From the NCBI GenBank assembly GCA_017654935.2, contig CM065693.1:59532845-59596844 (forward strand): 64,000 bases of DNA. The letters are read 5' to 3'. Positions 25,670-35,374 of this stretch are shown here, in pieces; the stretch's first letter is position 1; each line of letters starts with the position of its first letter. The DNA comes from Phymorhynchus buccinoides. Taxonomy: Eukaryota > Mollusca > Gastropoda > Neogastropoda > Raphitomidae. The notes under the pieces are model-generated. The model was given only the letters and a program-made list of their open reading frames with translations, was not told where the DNA came from and searched no databases. A program made the position numbers and the translations under genes.

Positions 25670-26849
25670 AACACACAGTGAAACTACTATGGGGGATGGG
25701 GAGTTGTTGTGTGTCGAGAATACGCAGCCCAGAAAAGTAATGTGGCCTAAAGGTTGTGATGTACGCTGAAAGGGGGTCTTGAGAGCTGATTTGTGAAACA
25801 TTGCACGGACTGGATATGCGGATTTCGCATGGTAAGGAGTTCAAAACTGAGTGGGCCGAAAACAGCGCAAAATGAGCGCTCACCAAACATATTTCGTTCG
25901 TCTTCCTCACGGACACACAGAGATGAATTTTGGCCAATCTGAAGATGACCGGCAATTGCCTTGATGGAGTGTAGACACAGACACATGCCATGTTCAGAAA
26001 TGTTTATGCTAGGGGTCACCTTTCCCAGAGAAATAAGAAATTGCACTGATAGATGGTTGGAAATTTGTAGTCAATATGTGCTTTGAGGAAAAGCCAATGA
26101 AGGATATCAGTGAGTGGTTGAACATGATGATAGCTTAGAGGGACATTGAGGACAGTCTGCAGCAGAGTTCTGACCTTTTTGAAGCTGCATATGAGGTCGT
26201 TGGGGGCAGCCCATACAAGGAGTGATATTACAATAATTCTTAGTGTTAGTACGAGATACAAAAGCGCAAGTATATTACCGGTATTGCACGTAGTATACAT
26301 AGACTAGGAGATGGCGATCGTACTATTTCTATATGCGGACGCAGCTCACAGTATGCTCGATCCGACAGATAGTTTGCCACTTTTCGCTCCCGCGCAGTCA
26401 TACACTTCATATTTATTTGAGAGATGTTGGAATGCCAACGTTATGTTCTAGACAGATAGGAGTAAAAGGGTATTTGAAGTGTCACAAGACAGAGATGGAA
26501 GTCAGGCTGGTACGGAAGTTTGTATGAGAGGGAGAGTGGATGAACAAGCCTCCTGTCGTTGTCGTCATCACGCTTTACGAGTTGTGTTTGGTAGCATCCA
26601 TGATTATTGTGTTTTTGCGAAGGCCAGAATTCAAGTGAAGATTGTATGAAGGGAGGGAAGGTAGATGGGGGATTACAGGCTTGGGAGTTGTTATCAGATA
26701 CAGCAAAAGCTGAGAATCAACTGAATGAGAAGGTGATCAACTCGGACCAGGGGTTTAGTGTACATGTGCAATAGGATGGTCCAAGTACTGAGCCTTGAGG
26801 TAATCCCCACATGCTGTAGGCCAACCATTGCAGAAGATGAGTCATGATG
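25670..26849 (-). mobile_element. Degenerate CR1/Jockey-type LINE, RT and C-terminal region
   Basis: Minus-strand fragments in the expected order. WGLPQGSVLGP (26777-26809) is the RT motif preceding the catalytic palm strand. Then comes a YTKPLVRV-like segment, then VQPLTDILHWLFLKAHIDYK (about 26060-26120), the 'LHWLP..RI.YK' motif of the LINE C-terminus. FGERSFCAVFGP with RKTNEICLV and LNSLPCEIR (about 25790-25910) matches the usual FG.RSF...P..WNSLP..IR ending. Several frameshifts separate these pieces. The element is cut off by the assembly gap at 26850, so its 5' part may lie in the gap. Clade assigned from motif memory. Confidence 0.8.
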
Positions 26850-27349
26850 NNNNNNNNNNNNNNNNNNNNNNNNNNNNNNNNNNNNNNNNNNNNNNNNNNN
26901 NNNNNNNNNNNNNNNNNNNNNNNNNNNNNNNNNNNNNNNNNNNNNNNNNNNNNNNNNNNNNNNNNNNNNNNNNNNNNNNNNNNNNNNNNNNNNNNNNNNN
27001 NNNNNNNNNNNNNNNNNNNNNNNNNNNNNNNNNNNNNNNNNNNNNNNNNNNNNNNNNNNNNNNNNNNNNNNNNNNNNNNNNNNNNNNNNNNNNNNNNNNN
27101 NNNNNNNNNNNNNNNNNNNNNNNNNNNNNNNNNNNNNNNNNNNNNNNNNNNNNNNNNNNNNNNNNNNNNNNNNNNNNNNNNNNNNNNNNNNNNNNNNNNN
27201 NNNNNNNNNNNNNNNNNNNNNNNNNNNNNNNNNNNNNNNNNNNNNNNNNNNNNNNNNNNNNNNNNNNNNNNNNNNNNNNNNNNNNNNNNNNNNNNNNNNN
27301 NNNNNNNNNNNNNNNNNNNNNNNNNNNNNNNNNNNNNNNNNNNNNNNNN
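26850..27349. other. Assembly gap, 500 N
   Basis: Exactly 500 N, a fixed-size scaffolding gap of unknown true length. It separates a LINE remnant from SPG11 exon f. Confidence 0.99.
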
Positions 27350-27508
27350 TCTGCCGTTTTTTTCTCATCCGGAGCTGGTGAGCCGCTTTGCTCACACAGC
27401 GAAGCTCAACTTCTCGTACTACCTGAAACATGGCCGACCAACCTACGCCTTTCTCTCCTTCCTGACCGAAGAGCTGGACCATAAAACATCCACCCTGTCT
27501 CCCAAAAG
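27350..27508 (+). CDS. SPG11: SPG11 (spatacsin) exon f, partial, plus strand
   Basis: The exon is cut by the gap on its 5' side and ends at donor aaaag|gtttgt (27508/27509), phase 2. It reads LPFFSHPELVSRFAHTAKLN, FSYYLKHGRPTYAFLSFLTE and ELDHKTSTLSPKR. From memory, human spatacsin has a closely similar segment near residues 1270-1320 (L-P-H-F-S-S-P-D-L-V, R-L-N-F-A-Y-Y-L, N-G-R-P-S-F-A-F, then Q-E-L), so the gene identity is strong. This is the best-conserved SPG11 piece in the window. It lies on the opposite strand from exons a-e and out of order, inside a contig with 500-N gaps on both sides. A misplaced, inverted contig is more likely than a second gene. Confidence 0.88.
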
Positions 27509-29517
27509 GTTTGTATGAATGCTGTTTCCTGCTTTGTAGCATAAAACATCCAGCCTGTCTCCCAAAAGGTCTGTAGGAATGCTGTTTCCTGTTTTGTAGC
27601 ATAAAACATCCAGCCTGTCTCCCAAAAGGTTTGTATGAATGCTGTTTCCTGTTTTGTAGCGTAAAACATCCAGCCTGTCTCTGTGAATGCTGTTTCCTGT
27701 TTTGTAGCGTAAAACATCCAGCCTGTCTGTGAATGCTGTTTCCTGTTTTGTAGCGTAAAACATCCAGCCTGTCTCTGTGAATGCTGTTTCCTGTTTCGTA
27801 GCGTAAAACATCCTGCCTGTCTCTGTGAATGCTGTTTCCTGTTTTGTAGCATAAAACATCCAGCCTGTCTCTGTGAATGATGTTTCCTGTTTTGTAGCAT
27901 ATAACATCCTGCCAGTCTCTGTGAATGCTGTTTCCTGTTTTGTAGCATAAAACATCCAGCCTGTCTCTGTGAATGCTGTTTCCTGTTTCGTAGCGTAAAA
28001 CATCCAGCCTGTCTCTGTGAATGCTGTTTCCTGTTTTGTAGCATAAAACATCCTGCCTGTCTCTGTATGAATGCTGTTTTCTGTTTTGTAGCGTAAAACA
28101 TCCTGCCTGTCTTTGTGAATGCTGTTTCCTGTTTTGTAGCATAAAACATCCAGCCTGTCTCTATGTGAATGCTGTTTTCTGTTTTGTAGCATAAAACATC
28201 CAGCCTGTCTCTATGTGAATGCTGTTTTCTGTTTTGTAGCATCAAACATCCTGCCTGTCTCTATGAATGCTGTTTTCTGTTTTGTAGCATAAAACATCCT
28301 GCCTGTCTCTGTATGAATGCTGTTTCCTGTTTTGTAGCATAAAACATCCAGCCTCTCTATGAATGCTGTTTTCTGTTTTGTAGCGTAAAACATCCAGCCT
28401 GTCTCTATGTGAATGCTGTTTCCTGTTTTGTAGCGTAAAACATCCAGCCTGTCTCTATGTGAATGCTGTTTCCTGTTTTGTAGCATCAAACATCCTGCCT
28501 GTCTCTATGAATGCTGTTTTCTGTTTTGTAGCGTAAAACATCCTGCCTGTCTCTATGAATGCTGTTTCCTGTTTTGTAGCATAAAACATCCTGCCTGTCT
28601 CTGTGAATGCTGTTTTCTGTTTTGTAGCATAAAACATCCTGCCTGTCTCTATGTGAATGCTGTTTCCTGTTTTGTAGCATAAAACATCCTGCCTGTCTCT
28701 ATGTGAATGCTGTTTTCTGTTTTGTAGCATAACACATCCAGCCTGTCTCTATGTGAATGCTGTTTCCTGTTTTGTAGCATAAAACATCCTGCCTGTCTCT
28801 ATGTGAATGCTGTTTTCTGTTTTGTAGCATACAACATCCTGCCTGTCTCTGTGAATGCTGTTTTCTGTTTTGTAGCATATAACATCCTGCCTGTCTCTGT
28901 GAATGCTGTTTTCTGTTTTGTAGCATCAAACATCCTGCCTGTCTCTATGTGAATGCTGTTTTCTGTTTTGTAGCATAAAACATCCAGCCTGTCTCTATGT
29001 GAATGCTGTTTCCTGTTTTGTAGCATAAAACATCCTGCCTGTCTCTGTGAATGCTGTTTTCTGTTTTGTAGCATCAAACATCCTGCCTGTCTCTATGAAT
29101 GCTGTTTTCTGTTTTGTAGCATAAAACATCCTGCCTGTCTCTCTGTGAATGCTGTTTTCTGTTTTGTAGCGTAAAACATCCTGCCTGTCTCTGTGAATGC
29201 TGTTTTCTGTTTTATAGCATAAAACATCCTGCCTGTCTCTATGTGAATGCTGTTTTCTGTTTTATAGCATAAAACATCCAGCCTGTCTCTGTGAATGCTG
29301 TTTCCTGTTTTGTAGCATACAACATCCTGCCTGTCTCTGTGAATGCTGTTTTCTGTTTTGTAGCATATAACATCCTGCCTGTCTCTGTGAATGCTGTTTT
29401 CTGTTTTGTAGCATAAAACATCCTGCCTGTCTCTGTGAATGCTGTTTCCTGTTTTGTAGCATAAAACATCCTGCCTGTCTCTATGTGAATGCTGTTTTCT
29501 GTTTTGTAGCATAAAAG
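27480..29517 (+). repeat. 48-60-bp array seeded by the exon f donor
   Basis: Tandem copies starting inside exon f. The first three units are 60 bp and contain the exon end cataaaacatccagcctgtc tcccaaaag, the donor gtttgt and then gaatgctgtttcctgttttg tag. Later units are 46-50 bp and have lost the block around cccaaaaggttt, leaving cataaaacatcctgcctgtc tctgtgaatgctgttttctg ttttgtag. About 42 copies. The last partial unit again reads cataaaaggtttgtgtgtg, so the original intron start is visible at 29511. Each unit also has a pyrimidine-rich ttctgttttgtag acceptor-like end. The mirrored array is at 36560-38370. Confidence 0.95.
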
Positions 29518-29639
29518 GTTTGTGTGTGTGTGAGATTCATCTCATGAATTAGAGAACTTTCCTTAATTTTCATGGCACTGGATCCTAGATTTCAGATTAT
29601 TATTTTTTTTTCCATTTTTGATTGGAAAAGCTGATTATC

Positions 29640-29794
29640 TGTTGTGTGTGTGTGTGTGTGGTGTATGTGTGTGTGGGTGTGTGTGTGTTGTGAGATAATT
29701 TAACACCTTTATTTAGTCAATTTTGTTTCTATCAGATTGTAGCTAACACACACACGCACCCACGCACACATGACACGCTCACACACACGCACGC

Positions 29795-29834
<40 letters not shown>

Positions 29835-29840
29835 CACACA
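29640..29840. repeat. (GT)n and (CA)n tracts in the left arm
   Basis: GT repeat at 29643-29690 and CA repeat at 29746-29840 flanking about 55 bp of unique DNA. Mirrored at about 36243-36435 with small length differences. Confidence 0.93.
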
Positions 29841-30053
29841 CATTTTGGTGACCTCCCTTGTTTGGATTCCAACAAGACATAAATTCATCACTCTGATAGA
29901 TTTTCTATTTGTATTGCTGTTTAATCGTCCAGAATGCCTCTGAGCGGGTTGCCACCTTCGTTATAAGCTGCACTTCACTGTATGCTTCAAGAAATGTCCA
30001 TTTCTTCGTTCAAGATTGAAATGAAACCAAACCGATCGGTCGTTGTGATTTGA

Positions 30054-30136
30054 ATGTCAACTTCCGACTACTCGCCTTCGACACAAAATGTGTTTCAAGC
30101 TCAAGCCAGCTCTGCCGTGTATCGACGCAAAGGGCC
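30054..30136 (+). other. Short ORF start leading into the 53-bp array (left arm)
   Basis: An ATG begins a frame MSTSDYSPSTQNVFQAQASS AVYRRKGP that runs straight into the 53-bp repeat, whose length is not a multiple of three, so the frame ends after about 63 codons. The arginine/glutamine-rich repeat translation (NRDRQRAQRYQQRKVHN) resembles basic N-terminal regions of transposon proteins, but I cannot name it. Mirror copy on the minus strand at 35950-36032. Confidence 0.35.
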
Positions 30137-30713
30137 TGAACAGAGACAGGCAGCGGGCTCAAAGGTATCAACAGAGAAAGGTGCACAATTGAACAGAGAC
30201 AGGCAGCGGGCTCAAAGGTATCAACAGAGAAAGGTGCACAATTGAACAGAGACAGGCAGCGGGCTCAAAGGTATCAACAGAGAAAGGTGCACAATTGAAC
30301 AGAGACAGGCAGCAGGCTCAAAGGTATCAACAGAGAAAGGTGCACAATTGAACAGAGACAGGCAGCGGGCTCAAAGGTATCAACAGAGAAAGGTGCACAA
30401 TTGAACAGAGACAGGCAGCGGGCTCAAAGGTATCAACAGAGAAAGGTGCACAATTGAACAGAGACAGGCAGCGGGCTCAAAGGTATCAACAGAGAAAGGT
30501 GCACAATTGAACAGAGACAGGCAGCGGGCTCAAAGGTATCAACAGAGAAAGGTGCACAATTGAACAGAGACAGGCAGCGGGCTCAAAGGTATCAACAGAG
30601 AAAGGTGCACAATTGAACAGAGACAGGCAGCGAGCTCAAAGGTATCAACAGAGAAAGGTGCACAATTGAACAGAGACAGGCAGCGGGCTCAAAGGTATCA
30701 ACAGAGAAAGGTA
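30137..30713 (+). repeat. 53-bp tandem array (about 11 copies), left arm
   Basis: Nearly identical copies of aacagagacaggcagcgggc, tcaaaggtatcaacagagaa, aggtgcacaattg; only one or two carry cgagctc or cagcaggctc. The final copy ends agagaaag|gtaagc, a strong donor-like junction, whereas internal copies read agagaaag|gtgcac. Mirror array on the minus strand at 35375-35949. Confidence 0.95.
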
Positions 30714-30769
30714 AGCCTACATGAAAAAGAATCTTCGCCATCCGGTTTATTTTTGCCGACACCGCCAAA

Positions 30770-31240
30770 CAAGCGTGACAATGTCGCCCCTTCATCTTCA
30801 TCCACCCATTGCACAGCATGTACGGAATGCAGCTGCCATTGACACACAACACGGCATTGACACACAACACAGCGTTGACACACAACACAGCGTTGACACA
30901 CAACACAGCGTGACAATGTCGCCCCTTCATCTCCACCCATTGCACAGCATGTACGGAATGCAGCTGCCATTGACACACAACACAGCGTTGACACACAACA
31001 CAGCGTTGACACACAACACAGCGTGACAATGTCGCCCCTTCATCTCCACCCATTGCACAGCATGTACGGAATGCAGCTGCCATTGACACACAACACAGCG
31101 TTGACACACAACACAGTGTTGACACACAACACAGCGTGACAATGTCGCCCCTTCATCTCCACCCATTGCACAGCATGTACGGAATGCAGCTGCCATTGAC
31201 ACACAACACGGCATTGACACACAACACAGCGTTGACAGTC
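30770..31240 (+). repeat. 15-bp repeats nested in ~110-120-bp repeats, left arm
   Basis: Four larger units each contain acaatgtcgccccttcatct, a cacccattgcacagcatg segment, and then two to four copies of ttgacacacaacacagcg (15-bp period). Frames HNTALT on the plus strand and CVSTLC on the minus strand are repeat translations. Mirrored at 34846-35316. Confidence 0.92.
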
Positions 31241-31606
31241 ATGGAGCCGTGCGACAGACAATCGGTGACGATCACACACGAAGAAGAAGAGTTTGCTATG
31301 TTGGACAATGTGCCGAGTTTTGATCGAGTGTGTGTGGAAGAGTGTGAACCTGGAAACACGTCAGATAGGGAGGAAACGACATTACAACACGAAACGAATG
31401 AACAGATGTCAACTGATCCCGAGGACATTTCACAAGCGAGTCAAGCAGAGGGTGCTCCGTCAAACGGTGTGACAATCGGTGATTTGGTGAACTTCATCCA
31501 GGACATGATGCGTGAATGGACGCACAACATGGTAGTGCGAGTGAGAAAGAGACTGACGATGGCAAATCTACACACAAAGACCATTCTGATGTTTGTGGCT
31601 AAAGAC
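31241..31606 (+). pseudogene. Unknown acidic ORF interrupted by MITE (left arm)
   Basis: From an ATG at 31241 the frame reads MEPCDRQSVTITHEEEEFAM, LDNVPSFDRVCVEECEPG, an acidic linker rich in Glu/Thr/Ser, then GVTIGDLVNFIQDMMREWTH, NMVVRVRKRLTMANLHTKTI and LMFVAKD. At that point the MITE at 31607 begins and supplies a false C-terminus (GRYSCRDSMRL). The composition is that of a real protein (acidic N-terminal part, amphipathic basic C-terminal part), but I do not recognise the family. A transposon-encoded protein is possible given the surrounding repeats. The same broken frame exists in the right arm with one substitution, so the insertion came before the inverted duplication. Confidence 0.5.
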
Positions 31607-31763
31607 CAGGGACGGTATTCATGTCGAGATAGCATGAGACTTAGCATGATGCTAACTTAGAAGCTCTTCCAATGTCCTATAGGATTTAATAGGACTTTTG
31701 GAAGAGCTTCTAAGTTAGCATCATGCTAAGTCTCATGCTATCTCAACGTGAATACAGGCCCTG
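31607..31763 (+). mobile_element. 157-bp foldback MITE (left arm)
   Basis: Almost entirely one inverted repeat. The ends are CAGGGACGGTATTCATG and, on the other strand, CAGGGCCTGTATTCACG; inner arms of about 47 bp (gagatagcatgagacttagc, atgatgctaacttagaagct, cttcc) surround a loop of about 22 bp. No coding. No clear target duplication. CAGGG...CCCTG ends with a 'GTATTCAC' second box resemble foldback MITEs common in fish and marine invertebrates; superfamily not assigned. Mirror copy at 34323-34479. Confidence 0.82.
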
Positions 31764-31915
31764 ATTCGCGAATTCAGTGTTTCGCTTTCGGTGTTTGTTT
31801 ACACTAACAATTTCACCCCTGTGTTCGATTGTGAACATCAAATCGATATTTCTGTGATTTGGCTTTTCCAATCGCGATGCTACTTTTCTGTGTTCTCCTT
31901 TGTAAAGTTATTGTT

Positions 31916-32218
31916 GATTTTGTTTTCTCCTATATTTGTAGAACCTATTTGTGTCACTCCCTCTGTCTGTTGTCTGTCCCTATTGTTTTCTCCTATATTT
32001 GTAGAACCTATTTGTGTCACTCCCTCTGTCTGTTGTCTGTCCCTATTGTTTTCTCCTATATTTGTAGAACCTATTTGTGTCACTCCCTCTGTCTGTTGTC
32101 TGTCCCTATTGTTTTCTCCTATATTTGTAGAACCTATTTGTGTCACTCCCTCTGTCTTTTGTCTGTCCCTATGGGCCAAAAGGCCCGAAAAGTCTGAAAT
32201 AAAACATATTGTTATTGT
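31916..32218 (+). mobile_element. 63-bp array and retroposon-like 3' tail, left arm
   Basis: Four in-frame copies of a 63-bp unit (tattgttttctcctatattt, gtagaacctatttgtgtcac, tccctctgtctgttgtctgt, ccc). A gggccaaaaggccc hairpin, cgaaaagtctgaaataaaac and attgttattgtta follow. A hairpin, AATAAA and a short tandem tail suggest the 3' end of a non-LTR element with an internally duplicated 3' UTR. The 177-codon frame over it (LFSPIFVEPICVTPSVCCLS repeated) is probably not a gene. Mirrored at 33868-34170. Confidence 0.6.
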
Positions 32219-32321
32219 TAAAACACACACATGTCGATGTGGTTTCCTGATGTGGGCAGAGATGATCCCATGTGACAATACAACACAACACAATGCAACA
32301 CAATACTTTCTTCTTCAGCAT

Positions 32322-32601
32322 TAGAGGTGGGGGAAAAACCGGTTTGAACCGAAAAAAACGGTGCTAAACTTTTCCGCGGTTCGAAAAAACGGTTCGAGTT
32401 GCTGTGAACCGGGTTTTTTTAACTGCAAGCTGAAAGTAAGTTTTTCTTAGAATAACGCATTCTTTTCGAAAAACAACACTGATTCTCAGCGCAGATTGGG
32501 TGTTTGTAAACCAAGAGCAGCTGTTTCTAGTTGGTGGTGGTGTATGGCTTTGACTTTGACTGAGTGTTGAGTTGAGTGTGTGTAAGTCATAAGTTTCTTT
32601 A

Positions 32602-32634
<33 letters not shown>

Positions 32635-32794
32635 CGGACGTGGTGCGTACATGTGTGAATATTCTGACATAGGTAAAACTAGTGATACGAGTACTGGTTT
32701 TCAAAAAACGGTTCGGTAAAACCGGTTCGAATAGAAAAAAACCGGTGTTAAAACCGGTTTGATTTTTTTTTTTTTGAACTGGTTCTCAACTCTA
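32322..32794 (+). mobile_element. Non-autonomous hAT element (left arm)
   Basis: A 473-bp element. Ends are TAGAGGTGGGGGAAAAACCGG and, on the other strand, TAGAGTTGAGAACCGGTTC, the TAGAGGTG-type ends seen in hAT elements. It is flanked by 8-bp duplications ttcagcat (32314-32321) and ttcagcgt (32795-32802) that differ at one base; 8-bp duplication is diagnostic of hAT. The interior has repeated aaccggtt words at both ends, a (GT)n at about 32605-32628 and no transposase. Mirror copy at 33304-33764. Confidence 0.85.
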
Positions 32795-32945
32795 TTCAGC
32801 GTTCCCAGGCCATACAGCCACAATGGATAAGGCACGTGTGTGTCTGGTTTTCAGTTTTCACTGGTCTCCCCACTGCATACAGCCGATCCATTCTGATTTT
32901 TGTGGACGATGCCATACATTAACCAAACTGTCACTGTGCTTTCAG

Positions 32946-33090
32946 GGTGGCTGCAGGCTGTGGGGTGTCACTGTTTCAGGGTGGCTACAGGCTGTGGGCT
33001 GTCACTGTTTCAGGGTGGCTACAGGCTGTGGTCTGTAGTGTCACTGTTTCAGTGGTGGCTGCACAGCTGTGGGGTGTCAGCCTGTTATCA
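32946..33090. repeat. Palindrome centre with ~35-bp tandem repeat
   Basis: Four imperfect copies of ggtggctacaggctgtgggc tgtcactgtttcag, the last ones degraded (agtggtggctgcacagctgt). The mirrored strand resumes at about 33091. The unpaired spacer is about 90 bp. The word cactgtttcag|ggtgg looks like a splice acceptor. The sequence is irregular, as expected at a foldback point or at a read-joining artefact. Confidence 0.8.
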
Positions 33091-33303
33091 GTGACAGGCT
33101 ACAGGCTGTAGCCACCCTGAAACAGTGACACCCCACAGCCTGCAGCCACCCTGAAAGCACAGTGACAGTTTGGTTAATGTATGGCATCGTCCACAAAAAT
33201 CAGAATGGCATTCGGCTGTATGCAGCGGGGAGACCAGTGAAAACTGAAAAACAGACACACACGTGCCTTATCCATTGTGGATGTATGGCCTGGGAACGCT
33301 GAA

Positions 33304-33449
33304 TAGAGTTGAGAACCGGTTCAAAAATCCGAACCGGTTTAAAACCGGTTTTTGATATTTGAACCGGTTTTACCGAACCGTTTTTTGAAAACCAGTACTC
33401 GTATCACTAGTTTTACCTATGTCAGAATATTCACACATGTACGCACGCG

Positions 33450-33483
<34 letters not shown>

Positions 33484-33764
33484 TAAAGAAACTATGATGA
33501 CACACACACACTCAACTCAACACTCCAGTCAAAGTCAAAGCCATACACCACCACCAACTAGAAACAGCTACTCTTGGTTTACAAACACCCAATCTGCGCT
33601 GAGAATCAGTGTTGTTTTTCGAAAAGAATGCGTTATTCTAAGAAAAACACTTACTTTCAGCTTGCAGTTAAAAAACCGGTTCACAGCAACTCGAACCGGT
33701 TTTTCGAACCGCGAAATTTTAGCACCGTTTTTTTCGGTTCAAACCGGTTTTTCCCCCACCTCTA
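33304..33764 (-). mobile_element. Non-autonomous hAT element (right arm)
   Basis: Mirror copy of 32322-32794, 461 bp, flanked by acgctgaa and atgctgaa. It differs from the left copy by substitutions and by the T-run and (CA)n lengths, so the two arms are not simply the same sequence printed twice. Confidence 0.85.
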
Positions 33765-33867
33765 ATGCTGAAGAAGAAGTATTGTGTTGCATTGTGTTTG
33801 TGTTGTATTGTCACATGGGATCATCTCTGCCCACATCAGGAAACCACATCGACATGTGTGTGTTTTA

Positions 33868-34170
33868 ACAATAACAATATGTTTTATTTCAGACTTTTCG
33901 GGCCTTTTGGCCCATAGGGACAGACAAAAGACAGAGGGAGTGACACAAATAGGTTCTACAAATATAGGAGAAAACAATAGGGACAGACAACAGACAGAGG
34001 GAGTGACACAAATAGGTTCTACAAATATAGGAGAAAACAATAGGGACAGACAACAGACAGAGGGAGTGACACAAATAGGTTCTACAAATATAGGAGAAAA
34101 CAATAGGGACAGACAACAGACAGAGGGAGTGACACAAATAGGTTCTACAAATATAGGAGAAAACAAAATC
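33868..34170 (-). mobile_element. 63-bp array and retroposon-like tail (right arm)
   Basis: Mirror of 31916-32218: four 63-bp units and the gggccaaaaggccc hairpin tail on the minus strand. Confidence 0.6.
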
Positions 34171-34322
34171 AACAATAACTTTACAAAGGAGAACACAGAA
34201 AAGTAGCATCGCGATTGGAAAAGCCAAATCACAGAAATATCGATTTGATGTTCACAATCGAACACAGGGGTGAAATTGTTAGTGTAAACAAACACCGAAA
34301 GCGAAACACTGAATTCGCGAAT

Positions 34323-34479
34323 CAGGGCCTGTATTCACGTTGAGATAGCATGAGACTTAGCATGATGCTAACTTAGAAGCTCTTCCAAAAGTCCTATTAA
34401 ATCCTATAGGACATTGGAAGAGCTTCTAAGTTAGCATCATGCTAAGTCTCATGCTATCTCGACATGAATACCGTCCCTG
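34323..34479 (-). mobile_element. 157-bp foldback MITE (right arm)
   Basis: Exact positional mirror of 31607-31763, with the same long hairpin and ends. Confidence 0.82.
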
Positions 34480-34845
34480 GTCTTTAGCCACAAACATCAG
34501 AATTGTCTTTGTGTGTAGATTTGCCATCGTCAGTCTCTTTCTCACTCGCACTACCATGTTGTGCGTCCATTCACGCATCATGTCCTGGATGAAGTTCACC
34601 AAATCACCGATTGTCACACCGTTTGACGGAGCACCCTCTGCTTGACTCGCTTGTGAAATGTCCTCGGGATCAGTTGACATCTGTTCATTCGTTTCGTGTT
34701 GTAATGTCGTTTCCTCCCTATCTGACGTGTTTCCAGGTTCACACTCTTCCACACACACTCGATCAAAACTCGGCACATTGTCCAACATAGCAAACTCTTC
34801 TTCTTCGTGTGTGATCGTCACCGATTGTCTGTCGCACGGCTCCAT
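34480..34845 (-). pseudogene. Unknown acidic ORF interrupted by MITE (right arm)
   Basis: Mirror copy of the frame at 31241-31606, same reading frame and same MITE junction. One silent-looking difference (aaagacaattctga instead of aaagaccattctga) separates the two copies. Confidence 0.5.
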
Positions 34846-35316
34846 GACTGTCAACGCTGTGTTGTGTGTCAATGCCGTGTTGTGTGTCAATGGCAGCTGC
34901 ATTCCGTACATGCTGTGCAATGGGTGGAGATGAAGGGGCGACATTGTCACGCTGTGTTGTGTGTCAACACTGTGTTGTGTGTCAACGCTGTGTTGTGTGT
35001 CAATGGCAGCTGCATTCCGTACATGCTGTGCAATGGGTGGAGATGAAGGGGCGACATTGTCACGCTGTGTTGTGTGTCAACGCTGTGTTGTGTGTCAACG
35101 CTGTGTTGTGTGTCAATGGCAGCTGCATTCCGTACATGCTGTGCAATGGGTGGAGATGAAGGGGCGACATTGTCACGCTGTGTTGTGTGTCAACGCTGTG
35201 TTGTGTGTCAACGCTGTGTTGTGTGTCAATGCCGTGTTGTGTGTCAATGGCAGCTGCATTCCGTACATGCTGTGCAATGGGTGGATGAAGATGAAGGGGC
35301 GACATTGTCACGCTTG
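34846..35316 (-). repeat. 15-bp repeats nested in ~110-120-bp repeats (right arm)
   Basis: Mirror of 30770-31240. Confidence 0.92.
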
Positions 35317-35374
35317 TTTGGCGGTGTCGGCAAAAATAAACCGGATGGCGAAGATTCTTTTTCATGTAGGCTTA

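Larger units (their letters stand above)
27700..33003 (+). repeat. Left arm of a ~10.7-kb palindrome
   Basis: Reverse-complementary to 33091-38370. Paired features are equidistant from a centre near 33043: coordinate sums are 66086 for the three ORF pairs and the MITE pair, and 66080 for a rare array variant (catataacatcctgccag). The arms contain, from outside in, the 48-50-bp array, (CA)n tracts, a 53-bp array, an unknown ORF cut by a MITE, a 63-bp array with a retroposon-like tail, a hAT MITE and a short central repeat. They differ by scattered substitutions and short indels, for example a c/a difference near 31582 and different T-runs in the hAT copies. Confidence 0.93.

Noticed and set aside
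26694..28245. Long ORFs crossing the N gap or the 48-bp array (up to 482 codons)
   Set aside because: They consist of undefined residues and repeat translations (MLQNRKQHSHRD...). Only the plus-strand exon f frame at 27350-27508 is protein-like.
31791..32324. 177-codon ORF with four 21-residue repeats (LFSPIFVEPICV...)
   Set aside because: It covers a 63-bp non-coding repeat and a hairpin/AATAAA retroposon-like tail; hydrophobic repeat composition follows from the DNA repeat.
32336..33750. Repeated aaaccggtt words as a transcription-factor cluster (Grainyhead-like sites)
   Set aside because: They are confined to the two ends of the hAT element, so they are better explained as element sequence, although binding cannot be excluded.
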